A DNA stretch of 51,524 bases from Butyrivibrio sp. (GCA_015056495.1 SVGC01000027.1:1-51524), one strand, 5' to 3'; shown: positions 41,817 to 51,161, counted from the first letter of the stretch. The notes: generated by a model not told the origin, from the sequence alone. Numbers and translations: made by a program.

Positions 41817-42749
41817 TTATCCCTTAACTGCACCAATCATAGTTCCCTGAACAAAATACTTCTGTAAAAATGGATAGATGATCAAAATAGGTATTGTAAC
41901 AAACATGATACTTGCAGCCTGAAGTACTTCAGGTGTTGACTGTGATACACCACCAGTATCTGCAAGAGATGCTGTCTGAGCCTCAGAAGCAGATGCAACC
42001 AGCTGATAAAGCTTATACTGGATCAACTTCAGCTCTGAGCTTCTTGTGTAGTACATGTTATCAGCATATGAATTCCATCTTCCTACTGCATAGAAAAGAG
42101 ACAGTGTAGCCAAAATTGGCTTTGAAAGAGGAAGTACAATTTTTCCAAGGATCTGGAAATTAGTTGCACCATCCAGGAATGCTGATTCTTCCAAGCTATC
42201 AGGAATTGTACTCTGGAAATAGTTCTTCATGATAAGCATGTTATATGGTGAATAAATAAGTGGTAATATCAATACCCATACTGTATCAAGGATATGAACA
42301 TCCTGATAAAGAAGATAAGCAGGTATGATACCAGCACTAAAGTACATAGGTACCATTAAAAGGAATGTAAATACGTGTCTTCCTTTTAGTCTCTTTTTTG
42401 AAAGAGGATAAGCTGCACATGTACATACAATCATTCCAAGTATAGTAAATACCAAAGTTACAAATGCTGAAAATCTCATTGAATATGTCATTGAATCATC
42501 GCCGATAACTCTCTGATATGCTTCAAAGGTCAGATCCTTTGGCCAAAAATATACTGCTTTTGACATTACAGCTGTGTTACCAGAAATAGATTTGGCTGCT
42601 ACGTGCAAAAATGGAAGTACACAAGTCATACATAAAAGCACGATAACCAAGATCATTACAAAATCACTTACTCTAAATTTATTAACGGCATGAGCTCCAC
42701 CTGCTGAGGTAGACACTTCTTCGCCCTGAACATTCTTTTTCTTAGCCAT
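41817..42749 (-). CDS. Sugar ABC transporter permease (LplC-like)
   Basis: The 310-residue inner-membrane protein has six predicted membrane segments and the MalG/LplC-type EAA loop (SLEESAFLDGATNFQILGKIVLPLSKPILATL), which contacts the ATPase. The C-terminus QKYFVQGTMIGAVKG is typical of LplC/YtcP permeases. It lies 14 bases after the first permease and 48 bases before the lipoprotein gene. It is one half of the heterodimeric channel. Confidence 0.93.
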   Translation of the reverse strand: MAKKKNVQGEEVSTSAGGAHAVNKFRVSDFVMILVIVLLCMTCVLPFLHVAAKSISGNTAVMSKAVYFWPKDLTFEAYQRVIGDDSMTYSMRFSAFVTLVFTILGMIVCTCAAYPLSKKRLKGRHVFTFLLMVPMYFSAGIIPAYLLYQDVHILDTVWVLILPLIYSPYNMLIMKNYFQSTIPDSLEESAFLDGATNFQILGKIVLPLSKPILATLSLFYAVGRWNSYADNMYYTRSSELKLIQYKLYQLVASASEAQTASLADTGGVSQSTPEVLQAASIMFVTIPILIIYPFLQKYFVQGTMIGAVKG

Positions 42750-42763
42750 TTTTTCATATCCTC

Positions 42764-43711
42764 CTACAGCAATCCTTCTTCACCAAGTTTTTTGGCTATT
42801 CTATCTGAAATCAATACCAGGAATAATCCGATAAGTGACTGGAACAGACCAACTGCTGTTGCCATAGAAAACTTACCGTTACCAATACCTTTGTTGTAAA
42901 TGTATACAGCAAGCTGATACTGGAACTCTTTAACCTGTGTATTTTCAAGTGCTGTAAGTCGTTCAAGGTTACTACCCATAACACGACCAAGGTTCATAAT
43001 AAGAAGTGTTACAATAGTACTTCTGATTCCCGGGAGTGTGATATGCCACATTCTCTGCCATCTGTTGGCGCCATCGATCATAGCAGCTTCATACAGCTCT
43101 CCGTTGATACCTGTGATAGCAGCCAGATAGAGGATTGATCCCCATCCCATACCCTGCCATACACCAATCAGCAGATATGTTATAGCCCAGTGCCATTTCT
43201 CGTTAAGGAATGGAATACCTTCCTGTATGATGCCTGCGTTCATAAGTGCTATATTTACAAGTCCTGATGAAGGCTTAAACATTGTAAGTGCAACAGAACC
43301 GATGATAGCCCATGATAAGAAGTGTGGAAGATAAAGAATAGTCTGTGAAACCTTCTTAAACTTCTGGAATCTAAGCTCGTTAAGAATAAGTGCCAATATA
43401 ATAGGCATTGGGAACCCAACAAGCAGATCTGAAATATTAAATACAATTGAGTTTCTTAATGCTCTGATAAAATCTGCATCTTTAAAAATCTTTTGGAATG
43501 TTTTCAATCCAACCCATTCACTTCCCGCATAACCTTTAGCAGGTTTGTAGTCCATGAATGCCATTCTCAATCCCGGATAAGCCCCATAACTAAATACAAT
43601 TACTAATACAAGTGGAATGAGCAGCAGTAGATATAACTGCCAGTCTCTTTTAAATGCGTTCTTCCAGCTAGTCGTTGCGACTACCTGAGCACCTTTAGAC
43701 CCTTTTTTCAT
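42764..43711 (-). CDS. Sugar ABC transporter permease (LplB-like)
   Basis: The 315-residue MalF/LplB-type permease has about six membrane segments. It has the N-terminal DWQLYLLLLIPLVLVIVFSYGAYPGLRMAF region and the EAA loop ELYEAAMIDGANRWQRMWHITLPGIRSTIVTL. It pairs with the adjacent LplC-like subunit. AGAAGGA precedes ATG 43711. First gene of the three-gene transporter operon, whose control region begins upstream at 43712. Confidence 0.93.
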   Translation of the reverse strand: MKKGSKGAQVVATTSWKNAFKRDWQLYLLLLIPLVLVIVFSYGAYPGLRMAFMDYKPAKGYAGSEWVGLKTFQKIFKDADFIRALRNSIVFNISDLLVGFPMPIILALILNELRFQKFKKVSQTILYLPHFLSWAIIGSVALTMFKPSSGLVNIALMNAGIIQEGIPFLNEKWHWAITYLLIGVWQGMGWGSILYLAAITGINGELYEAAMIDGANRWQRMWHITLPGIRSTIVTLLIMNLGRVMGSNLERLTALENTQVKEFQYQLAVYIYNKGIGNGKFSMATAVGLFQSLIGLFLVLISDRIAKKLGEEGLL

Positions 43712-43975
43712 AATAGAATCCTTCTGCCTCCCTAAATAATATGTCTGACGTATCTAGTCCAAAATAACTTCCCCTTGCTTCGGTAAATTGACTAAAATGC
43801 CCTACCATTTTCAAGTTACCTATGTCATTTTGTCTAAAATAATCCTAGTTTAAAAGCGATATCTTATCTATTCATTTACGCAAAAATGCTTTGCATAAAC
43901 GACCATTTATTTTAATAATTTTTGACCATTTCGACCTTTTTACTATTTTTAATAGCTGATTTTTGTAACTTATGC
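43712..43975. other. Control region upstream of the sugar ABC operon
   Basis: An AT-rich gap without an open frame, between the ABC operon and the AraC terminator. It contains TTGCATAAAC immediately followed by GACCATTT (43891-43908), a second GACCATTT (43924-43931), and a related GACCTTTT (43933-43940). The same two words occur upstream of the GH105 gene. No unambiguous sigma-A promoter was found. Confidence 0.45.
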
Positions 43976-44014
43976 AAAAAAGGTCACGGCGAAAATTTTC
44001 GTTGTGACCTTTTC
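43976..44014. terminator. Terminator of the AraC gene, possibly bidirectional
   Basis: AAAAAAGGTCACGGCG pairs with an almost perfect partner CGTTGTGACCTTTT around AAAATTTT. T runs flank both ends, so it can act on either strand; on the minus strand it lies about 50 bases past the AraC stop. Confidence 0.85.
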
Positions 44015-44063
44015 AACTTTATTTAGCTCATTTAATCTCAAAATCCAATAGTCCAATGACTGC

Positions 44064-45029
44064 TTATTCTTTAGCAATCTCATGCAGCGTCTGGGCTTGA
44101 GTCCATCCTGTATATTCTAATATAGAAGCATTATCAACCTGTGCCATCTTGTGACGCCAATCGCTAGGCTGCGTTCCCATTATTTCAGAAAAATGCCTAT
44201 TGTAGCTGGATACCGACCTGAATCCAACCCTTTCAGATATAGATAAGATCGAGTCTTCTGTTGTTCTGAGCAATATGCAAGACTGAAGTATCCTTGTGGT
44301 GTTCAGATAATTCAAAGGGCTTGTGTTCATTATTTCATGGAACACCCTTCTGAAGTGGGTCTGGCTCAGGTGACACATATCAGCAAGATTTTCTATAGGA
44401 AAATTCTGCATATAATTTTCTTTTATATAGTCAAGTGCAGGTGAGATAACAAGGGCATTATCAGCTGCTTCCTCATCTCCCTCTGTAATTGTATTTTTCC
44501 CTGATGCGTATATTCTGAGCATCTTCATGAACAGCGCCAGGAACAGCCCTTTGACTGTAAGCTGGTAGTTCATGCCCTTTCTTTCTATTTCTTCTATAAT
44601 AGTCCTTACAATGTAATAGATATCTGCATAGTCCTCTTTTCCCAATATACATCTGATATTCTGAAGCATATCTGCAAACAGATCAGCATAAGGAAAAGAG
44701 TCCGCATAATATCCTTTAAGGATCTCATCGGGCTGTACATAAATATATGACCAAAGGCTTGCAGTTCCTTTAGTACTATAGGTTGTGTGTGGGACATTTC
44801 TTGATATGAAAGTCACATCTCCAGCTTTAAACGGATTTGGTTTACCATCAAACTCCATAAAGCCACTATCCGTGTGACATAATCCGATCTCTAGACAATT
44901 ATGAAAGTGGAGTTTCCCGGATTTTACATCTGAGATATGCCATCTGTCACCTGTAAGAAGCAATACAGGAAACGTGACAGGAAGCTCATAATTTCGATAT
45001 TCAATAACAGTTTTCTTTGGCTTTGCCAT
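44064..45029 (-). CDS. AraC family transcriptional regulator
   Basis: The 321-residue regulator has an N-terminal cupin-type sensor (residues about 18-100, with HFHNCLEIGLC and FKAGDVTFISRNVPHTTY). A C-terminal AraC DNA-binding domain has two helix-turn-helix units (about 205-300: PIENLADMCHLSQTHFRRVFHEI and ISERVGFRSVSSYNRHFSEIMGTQPSDWR). It sits between the ABC operon (same strand, downstream) and the GH105-GH112 pair (divergent), so it is the likely activator of both in response to a sugar. Shared candidate sites are described separately. Confidence 0.93.
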   Translation of the reverse strand: MAKPKKTVIEYRNYELPVTFPVLLLTGDRWHISDVKSGKLHFHNCLEIGLCHTDSGFMEFDGKPNPFKAGDVTFISRNVPHTTYSTKGTASLWSYIYVQPDEILKGYYADSFPYADLFADMLQNIRCILGKEDYADIYYIVRTIIEEIERKGMNYQLTVKGLFLALFMKMLRIYASGKNTITEGDEEAADNALVISPALDYIKENYMQNFPIENLADMCHLSQTHFRRVFHEIMNTSPLNYLNTTRILQSCILLRTTEDSILSISERVGFRSVSSYNRHFSEIMGTQPSDWRHKMAQVDNASILEYTGWTQAQTLHEIAKE

Positions 45030-45120
45030 TCCCTAATCCCCATTCTAGTTTTAAGTTTTTTTCGTAACCCGTGATTTATTTTAACACAAATAGTCGGAAT
45101 TGCACAGTTTTTGATTTAAG

Positions 45121-45143
45121 TTGCATAGACATTACGACCATTT
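45121..45143 (+). promoter_or_regulatory. Candidate regulator site upstream of GH105
   Basis: TTGCATAGAC (45121-45130), five bases, then GACCATTT (45136-45143). The same words, with the spacer absent, lie upstream of the ABC operon at 43891-43908. It is about 105 bases before the GH105 start, in the gap it shares with the divergent AraC gene. Confidence 0.4.
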
Positions 45144-45247
45144 CCTAATTATAATTTTGCTGATGTTATTAATAGAATAGTGTAAATGGTTGTGCATAAT
45201 GCCTAATTGTGCTATTTCCGTTAACACCTCATAGGAGTACTAACAGT

Positions 45248-46297
45248 ATGACAAAATTGGAATATGATAAAGAGCAAATTGAAAAAATAATTGATAAAGT
45301 TGTTGAACGCACAATGCGTATGGATATGACTTGGGACTGGCCTTGTGGCGTTGCTTACTACGGCATCTGCCAGGCTTATGAGGCTACTAAAAATGAAAAA
45401 TACCTCAACTTGTTAAAAGACAGAGTTGATGAATATATTGATCTTGGTCTTCCTTCATGGACTGTTAATACATGTGCAATGGGTCACTGCATGCTCACAC
45501 TGTATGAACACACTAAGGATGAGACATATCTTGATATTGCCAAGAGCAAGATCGAATATCTCACAAAGGATGCTCTCAGATTTGGTGACAATGTTCTTCA
45601 GCATACTGTATCAGTAAATAACGATTTTCCTGAGCAGTGCTGGGCTGATACTTTATTCATGGCTGCATTTTTCCTTCTTAGAGCAGGTGTTCTGTTAAAG
45701 GACGAATCACTTATTGATGATGCACTTAATCAGTATTACTGGCACATCAAGTATCTTCAGGATGATTCAACAGGACTGTTCTATCATGGTTACAACAATA
45801 TAACCGGCGATCACATGTCTGGTTTCTATTGGGGCAGAGCTAACGCATGGGCTGCATATACAATGTCTATGGTTGGTAAAGTTCTTCCTGAATGTTATTT
45901 ATATCCTAAATTCCTTGATATTGTTGGCTCTCTCAATGAACAGCTTGCTTCTATCAAGCTTCTTCAGACTGAAAACGGTTTATGGAGAACTATTCTTGAT
46001 GACAAAGATTCTTATGAAGAAGTTTCTGCTTCTTGTGGTATTGCAGCAGCAATGATCAACAAAGGCAATCCTCTTCATATCAAGTATCTGAACAAAGCTA
46101 CTAAAGGCATACTTGAAAACATTTCAGAAGATGGACGTGTTCTTAATGTATCAGGTGGTACAGCTGTTATGAAAGATCGCGATGGATATCGTAACATCTC
46201 TCGTGACTGGATACAGGGATGGGGTCAGGGACTTGCTCTCGCTTACCTGGCAGGACTTTTAGATTATGACAACAACAGAAGCGATGGCGCTTTATAA
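45248..46297 (+). CDS. GH105 unsaturated rhamnogalacturonyl/glucuronyl hydrolase
   Basis: The 349-residue enzyme is an (alpha/alpha)6-barrel of the YteR/YesR family, which removes the 4,5-unsaturated galacturonyl residue left at the non-reducing end of oligosaccharides by rhamnogalacturonan lyases. Family-type segments are WDWPCGVAYYGICQAYE near the N-terminus, the acidic active-site region QCWADTLFMAAFFLLR (likely catalytic Asp), HGYNN, and FYWGRANAWAAYTM. No signal peptide, so it acts on imported oligosaccharide. The frame opens at GTG 45209, but AGGAG is placed for ATG 45248. The GH112 gene follows by 44 bases, forming an operon. Confidence 0.92.
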   Translation: MTKLEYDKEQIEKIIDKVVERTMRMDMTWDWPCGVAYYGICQAYEATKNEKYLNLLKDRVDEYIDLGLPSWTVNTCAMGHCMLTLYEHTKDETYLDIAKSKIEYLTKDALRFGDNVLQHTVSVNNDFPEQCWADTLFMAAFFLLRAGVLLKDESLIDDALNQYYWHIKYLQDDSTGLFYHGYNNITGDHMSGFYWGRANAWAAYTMSMVGKVLPECYLYPKFLDIVGSLNEQLASIKLLQTENGLWRTILDDKDSYEEVSASCGIAAAMINKGNPLHIKYLNKATKGILENISEDGRVLNVSGGTAVMKDRDGYRNISRDWIQGWGQGLALAYLAGLLDYDNNRSDGAL

Positions 46298-46341
46298 AAT
46301 AAACTGACATATATGCTGATATATGCGGAATCGAGGAAATG

Positions 46342-48510
46342 ATGAGTTTAGAATCAACAAAGAGTAAGGGCGGTTTTACTTTACCAGGTGAATCTGGTTA
46401 TGAAAAGCTTACCCTCGAACTTGCTGAAAAATGGGGTGCAGATGTAATTAGAGATAGCGATGGTACAGTATTGTCAGATGAAATACTGAATGCAGGATAT
46501 GGTATTTACTCAACTATATGTATCATTAGAGATCATAATGAATGGGCTAAGAAAAATCTGGATAAACTCCAGCAGACCTTCCTTATCACTTCTCCTAAAG
46601 TTGCTACTGATTCATTTATAACCTTTCATCTTCTTGATGACTTTTTTGAGGAGCAATTTTGCATAAATGATAGTAAGGATTCAATCAAATACTGGCAGGT
46701 ATTTGACAGAACAACCGGACATGAAGTAAGCTCCAAATTCTGGACTTATGAAAATGAGTCTGGCAATGTTACTGTACAGAATGTTATACCTTGGCACCAT
46801 TATACTGTTAGTTTTATGGCATACAGAATTTGGGAAGAAATCTCAATGTACAACCATACAACTAACAATTGGGATAAAGAGCATCTCATGCCTATTGATC
46901 CTATACACCCTGAGACTCAGGAATACATGGTCTCCTGGCTTGAAGACTGGTGCAATTCACATCCAGCTACCACAGTAGTCAGATTCACTTCCATGTTCTA
47001 CAACTTTGTTTGGATCTGGGGTTCACAGAAAGAAAATCGAAACCTCTTCTCTGATTGGGGATCATATGATTTTACTGTTAGCCCACTCATGCTTGATAAA
47101 TTTGCTGAGAAATATAAATATAAGCTCACAGCTGAAGATTTTGTTAACAAAGGTCAGCTTCATGTAACACATATGCCACCTGCTAAAACTCAGCTGGATT
47201 ACATGGAATTTGTAAACGAATTTGTCGTTGAATTTGGTAAAAAACTAGTTGAAATCGTTCATAACCATGGCAAAAAAGCCTATGTATTCTATGATGATAG
47301 CTGGGTTGGTGTAGAGCCATACAGCTCAAGATTCAAGGATTTCAAATTTGACGGCCTTATCAAATGCGTATTTTCAGGATATGAGGCAAGACTCTGTGCC
47401 GGAGTTGATATTCCAACTCATGAGCTCAGGCTTCATCCTTACCTCTTCCCAGTTGGACTTGGTGGACTTCCAACCTTTGCAGAAGGCGGTAACCCTACAA
47501 GAGACGCAGCTGAATATTGGATCCATATCAGAAGAGCTCTTTTAAGAGTAAAAATAGACAGACTCGGCCTTGGCGGATATCTTCACTTAGTTCAGGACTA
47601 CCCTGACTTCGTTGATTATATTGCCAAGATCATGGATGAATTTAGAGAAATAAAATCTCTCCATGAAAATGGAGGTCCTGAAGTATTACCTATCAATATT
47701 GCAGTACTTCACAGCTGGGGATCACTTAGATCCTGGACACTTAGTGGACATTTCCATGAAACATACATGAATGACCTTATACACATCAATGAAGCTCTTT
47801 CAGGTCTTCCTGTTAATGTGGAATATATCAGCTTCAATGATGTAAAAGAAAAGGATCTTTCAAAATACAACGTTATTATCAATGCCGGAGCAAAAGGAAC
47901 AGCCTGGAGCGGTGGAGACGCATGGAATCAGCCTGTTATTGAAGAAAAGATTTCAAAATGGGTTTATGAAGGCGGCACTTTCATCGGTGTAAACGAACCT
48001 TCAGCAGTTGATAACTGTGACTCCGTATTCAAGATGTCCAACATCCTTGGTGTTGATGAAGACTGCGTTTCAAGAGTATGCCATGGTAAATGGTCTTTTG
48101 AAACAACTACTATCGATGGACTTATTCCAGAAGGAGCTTACGTTCCAAAGCGTGCCAACGTACACCTTACTGATGGCAAGGCAAAAGTAATCTGTGCAAG
48201 CGATAATGTACCAACATTTACAATAAACGATTTTGGTAATGGGCACGGTGTTTACTTATCAACATTTGATACTAATCCGATCAACAACAGATTACTGTTC
48301 AATATATTACTATATGTTACCGGACAGCAATTATCACAGAACTACATTGCAGATAACGCTCTTGTAGAATGTGCATATTATCCTGCTGACAAAAAACTTA
48401 TCGTAATAAACAATTCATCTTCAGTACAGACAGCAACAGTTCCTACACCTAATGGTAATATGAAGTTTGAAGACATCAAACCGTATGATACTATAATCAA
48501 ACAACTTTGA
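46342..48510 (+). CDS. GH112 phosphorylase, probably D-galactosyl-beta-1,4-L-rhamnose phosphorylase
   Basis: The 722-residue cytoplasmic protein matches GH112 throughout, starting with GGFTLPGESGYEKL, then ELAEKWGADVIRDSDGT. Further on are YDDSWVGVEPYSSRFKDF, with the acidic residue equivalent to the catalytic Asp of lacto-N-biose phosphorylase, and a C-terminal region (PVNVEYISF, GTFIGVNEPSA). GH112 enzymes phosphorolyse beta-galactosides of GlcNAc/GalNAc or of L-rhamnose to galactose-1-phosphate. Linkage to GH105 favours galactosyl-rhamnose from rhamnogalacturonan-I; the exact acceptor is an inference. Two ATGs are adjacent (46339, 46342); GAGG is better spaced for the second. Confidence 0.9.
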   Translation: MSLESTKSKGGFTLPGESGYEKLTLELAEKWGADVIRDSDGTVLSDEILNAGYGIYSTICIIRDHNEWAKKNLDKLQQTFLITSPKVATDSFITFHLLDDFFEEQFCINDSKDSIKYWQVFDRTTGHEVSSKFWTYENESGNVTVQNVIPWHHYTVSFMAYRIWEEISMYNHTTNNWDKEHLMPIDPIHPETQEYMVSWLEDWCNSHPATTVVRFTSMFYNFVWIWGSQKENRNLFSDWGSYDFTVSPLMLDKFAEKYKYKLTAEDFVNKGQLHVTHMPPAKTQLDYMEFVNEFVVEFGKKLVEIVHNHGKKAYVFYDDSWVGVEPYSSRFKDFKFDGLIKCVFSGYEARLCAGVDIPTHELRLHPYLFPVGLGGLPTFAEGGNPTRDAAEYWIHIRRALLRVKIDRLGLGGYLHLVQDYPDFVDYIAKIMDEFREIKSLHENGGPEVLPINIAVLHSWGSLRSWTLSGHFHETYMNDLIHINEALSGLPVNVEYISFNDVKEKDLSKYNVIINAGAKGTAWSGGDAWNQPVIEEKISKWVYEGGTFIGVNEPSAVDNCDSVFKMSNILGVDEDCVSRVCHGKWSFETTTIDGLIPEGAYVPKRANVHLTDGKAKVICASDNVPTFTINDFGNGHGVYLSTFDTNPINNRLLFNILLYVTGQQLSQNYIADNALVECAYYPADKKLIVINNSSSVQTATVPTPNGNMKFEDIKPYDTIIKQL

Positions 48511-48569
48511 AGAGTTGTATTATAGTTATTCATAACTCCTCCATGCCAGAGGTTTTACTACCTATTCAA

Positions 48570-48629
48570 AAAGAAAACGAGCGCTGAAATCCCTCCCACA
48601 ATTGATTTCAGTGCTCGTTTTCTTTTAAT
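48570..48629. terminator. Bidirectional terminator between GH112 and the S1-domain gene
   Basis: A long stem (48570-48591 pairing with 48604-48625, one G-T pair) has AAAGAAAA on the left and TTTTCTTTT on the right, so U tracts arise on either strand. It serves the convergent GH112 and S1-domain genes. Confidence 0.9.
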
Positions 48630-48668
48630 TCGCATCAATTATCCAAAATAGTGCATAAACTTACTTGA

Positions 48669-49583
48669 TCAAAAACCAGCTTTCTTTAAAAGATCAGCCA
48701 AGGATGTTGAAGCCTCTCCATCACTTTCATACTCGATCTTCTCTTCTGTAATCTCTGTAGCAGCTATCTCTTCAAGAGCCTTCATGCTAAGTGAAATCTT
48801 ACCATCCTTGATCGCTGTTATCTTGACCTTAACTTTTTCTCCTACTTTTAATACTGAGCTAGGATGAGCAATTCTCTGATTGCAGATCTGAGAAATATGA
48901 ACAAGACCAGATAAACCATTACCAAGATTTATAAACGCTCCATAATTCTGGATAGATTCAACGACGCCTTCAGTTACAAGACCTACTTCAAGATTAGATA
49001 TCTTTCCAGCTCTTTCCTTATCTGCAATTTCTTTTAAATATTCTTTTGCAGATAATACAAGTTTCTTATTGTCCTTATCAGCTGTGATCACTCTTACTTT
49101 TAATGTCTTGCCAATAAAACTATCAAGATCTGCCTCTTCAACATATTCAAGAGAAAGCTTAGAAGCAGGAATAAATCCTCTAACACCTTCGACAAATGCA
49201 ATTGCTCCACCTTTTACAGTTTCAACAACCTTAACATCTATATACTCTTCACTATTTAATAATTCCTCAAGCTTATCCCAAGCCAATACCTGCGTTGCCT
49301 GCTTTTTAGACAATTTGATATTGCCTTTTCCATCATCTGTGCTAACTACAGTAGCAGATATCTCCTGTCCAATCTCTACATCTCTTTTTATCGAAAACTT
49401 TGAATCCTCAGTAATATCTTCTAAATAGATCACTCCTGGAGCATAGTAGCCCAGATCTAGTGTGATCATATCATCTGAAACGCCTACAACTGATCCGGTC
49501 AATATATCTCCTACTTCAATTTTTCTAAAAGATCTGTTAATCTCTTCCTCAAAATCCGCCATTGTCATATTTTCTTCTGCCAC
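48669..49583 (-). CDS. S1 RNA-binding domain protein (RpsA-like)
   Basis: The roughly 304-residue protein has three S1/OB repeats. They lie at about residues 22-98 (GDILTGSVVGVSDDMITLDLGY), 110-185 (YIDVKVVETVKGGAIAFVEGVRGFIPASKLS) and 200-275 (GLVTEGVVESIQNYGAFINLGNGLSGLVHISQI). Short Firmicute S1 homologues of this kind resemble the 30S S1 protein but often have uncertain roles in translation or RNA turnover. The frame has a GTG at 49592, but GGAAGG is well placed for the GTG at 49583 (giving MAEENMTMADFEEE). It lies 40 bases after the nitroreductase gene. Confidence 0.85.
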   Translation of the reverse strand: MAEENMTMADFEEEINRSFRKIEVGDILTGSVVGVSDDMITLDLGYYAPGVIYLEDITEDSKFSIKRDVEIGQEISATVVSTDDGKGNIKLSKKQATQVLAWDKLEELLNSEEYIDVKVVETVKGGAIAFVEGVRGFIPASKLSLEYVEEADLDSFIGKTLKVRVITADKDNKKLVLSAKEYLKEIADKERAGKISNLEVGLVTEGVVESIQNYGAFINLGNGLSGLVHISQICNQRIAHPSSVLKVGEKVKVKITAIKDGKISLSMKALEEIAATEITEEKIEYESDGEASTSLADLLKKAGF

Positions 49584-49623
49584 AACAAACACCTTCCTTT
49601 TTTATTATTTACTATTACTCAAA

Positions 49624-50208
49624 TTAATTTCTAGATAATAAAATATCCTCAAGCTTTCTCTTTGGTACATAGTGCTTATCATTTTCATCTCTGTAATATT
49701 TTGTAGCACCACTTTCTGGAATATCAGTGATAATAATTTCTTCATTAGGCTTACCGAGTGCGAGTACCAACTGAGGCTTGATATTCTCAGAAAATCCTAA
49801 AAGCTTTCTAATATCTTCTGCTTGGAAATTACCTATCATCAAACCACCAAGGCCTTTTTCAGCAACCTGCAGAAGTGCAGTCTGTGCAACTATTCCTACA
49901 TCCTTCTGGAATTGATTAAGATTCTGACTGATACTCAGATCCTGACATATTATAATAAAAGCCGTCGGATGTGAGCCTGTACGAGGAAGATGCAATTCTG
50001 GCAGTGCACCTCCAAAATGAGTAAACTGAAGTATCTGTTCTACTTCATCATGTTCATAAGATATATAATATTTTAATGGCTGAATATTAGCGCTAGAAGC
50101 GCATAAACGCATTGTATCCACTATATCCAGCATCTCTTCCCTAGTAAACTTATAACTCTCGTCAAATCCCCTATAACTACGGTTTTTTAGCACAACATCT
50201 TTAATCAT
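49624..50208 (-). CDS. Nitroreductase family FMN oxidoreductase
   Basis: The roughly 194-residue protein is a small NAD(P)H-dependent flavoenzyme. It has NRSYRGF (FMN phosphate contact), CASSANIQPLKYYI, the mid-protein DVGIVAQTALLQVAEKGLGGLMIGNF helix, and VLALGKPNEE near the end. The natural electron acceptor cannot be read from sequence; quinones, flavins or nitroaromatics are typical. GGAGGG lies just before ATG 50208; the six-codon upstream extension is not used. Confidence 0.88.
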   Translation of the reverse strand: MIKDVVLKNRSYRGFDESYKFTREEMLDIVDTMRLCASSANIQPLKYYISYEHDEVEQILQFTHFGGALPELHLPRTGSHPTAFIIICQDLSISQNLNQFQKDVGIVAQTALLQVAEKGLGGLMIGNFQAEDIRKLLGFSENIKPQLVLALGKPNEEIIITDIPESGATKYYRDENDKHYVPKRKLEDILLSRN

Positions 50209-50248
50209 CACATACCCTCCACGCAAGTTTTTTATTATTTAGAAATAA

Positions 50249-50917
50249 TCACTTTGATAATAATTGGATTTTTTTCAATATTTCCTCATCAGAAGTCAGA
50301 TCATAAACCATATTATAACAATCCAATGCCTGATCAAAAGCTTCCTTCTCTTCAGCTTCCTGTCCAGCCTTAACTAACAATGCCATTGTAACATTATCTG
50401 CTGTTATTGGAATCTGCTCACCTTTCAGATTATTCTGTATCTCTTCAACTGTATTATCTTTTATCTTTTCTCCCATGGCTGTCTTTAAAAATTCTATTTC
50501 ATGATCAGCATTTTCATTCTCATAGAATAAAATACTATATCTATATAAATCCAAAGCCAGCTGTGGTTTATAATTTTCAAGATAATAATAACCCAGATTT
50601 CTATAAAATGAAGCCAGTTCAGATCTAGTACAGCAAAATTTATGACTATCTAAAGTATAGTTATACATTCCCTCTAAATCATTTAATTGTCTGCAGCATC
50701 TGATTATATTATTATGCAATTCATATTTTACAGGATTCTCCATATGAGCCTTAAGGTACAATTGAAGAGCCTTATCAATATTGCCCTGTTTCTCTTCTTC
50801 TAAAGCTTCATCAACATATGTCTTTACTAAATCCTGATCATTTATCTCATAATCAAAATTATTCAAATAATACTCATACAAATATATCTCAGATATATGA
50901 TAAATACTTAATTTCAA
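50249..50917 (-). CDS. Tetratricopeptide-repeat-like protein
   Basis: The 222-residue acidic protein is mostly helical, with TPR-like helix pairs: EALEEEKQGNIDKALQLYLKAHMENP (about residues 37-62), SFYRNLGYYYLENYKPQLALDLYRYSILFYEN, and GQEAEEKEAFDQALDCYNMVYDLT near the end. No catalytic motif or signal peptide is seen. It probably mediates protein-protein contacts. Translation starts at TTG 50917 with AGGAG six bases upstream. It precedes the nitroreductase gene by 40 bases and may be in one operon with it and the S1 protein. Partner unknown. Confidence 0.75.
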   Translation of the reverse strand: MKLSIYHISEIYLYEYYLNNFDYEINDQDLVKTYVDEALEEEKQGNIDKALQLYLKAHMENPVKYELHNNIIRCCRQLNDLEGMYNYTLDSHKFCCTRSELASFYRNLGYYYLENYKPQLALDLYRYSILFYENENADHEIEFLKTAMGEKIKDNTVEEIQNNLKGEQIPITADNVTMALLVKAGQEAEEKEAFDQALDCYNMVYDLTSDEEILKKIQLLSK

Positions 50918-51050
50918 TAACAGCTCCTATCTATGTATTATTGCCGCTACGTTTCATAAAGACGTGATATTTTAAAAACCAGTACCAGAATATATCTACT
51001 AATAGCTTTAATAGCAACACCAATATTTATTATATATTCAAAGAAACAAT

Positions 51051-51080
51051 AAAAAAAGTACAAATCATATGACTTGTACT
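51051..51080 (-). terminator. Terminator after the rRNA-tRNA operon
   Basis: On the minus strand AGTACAA and TTGTACT pair around an inner TCATATGA palindrome (with one G-T pair) and are followed by TTTTTT. It lies just beyond tRNA-Cys. Confidence 0.88.
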
Positions 51081-51089
51081 CATTTAAAG

Positions 51090-51161
51090 AGGTGACGGCC
51101 GGATTTGAACCGGCGAATCAGGGTGTTGCAGACCCACGCCTTACCGCTTGGCTACGTCACC
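51090..51161 (-). tRNA. tRNA-Cys (GCA)
   Basis: A 72-base cloverleaf read on the minus strand: acceptor arm GGTGACG with CGTCACC, discriminator T, D-arm GCC...GGC, anticodon loop CTGCAAC (anticodon GCA), and T-loop TTCAAAT. The U73 discriminator is expected for cysteine. The 3' CCA is not encoded. Confidence 0.96.
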
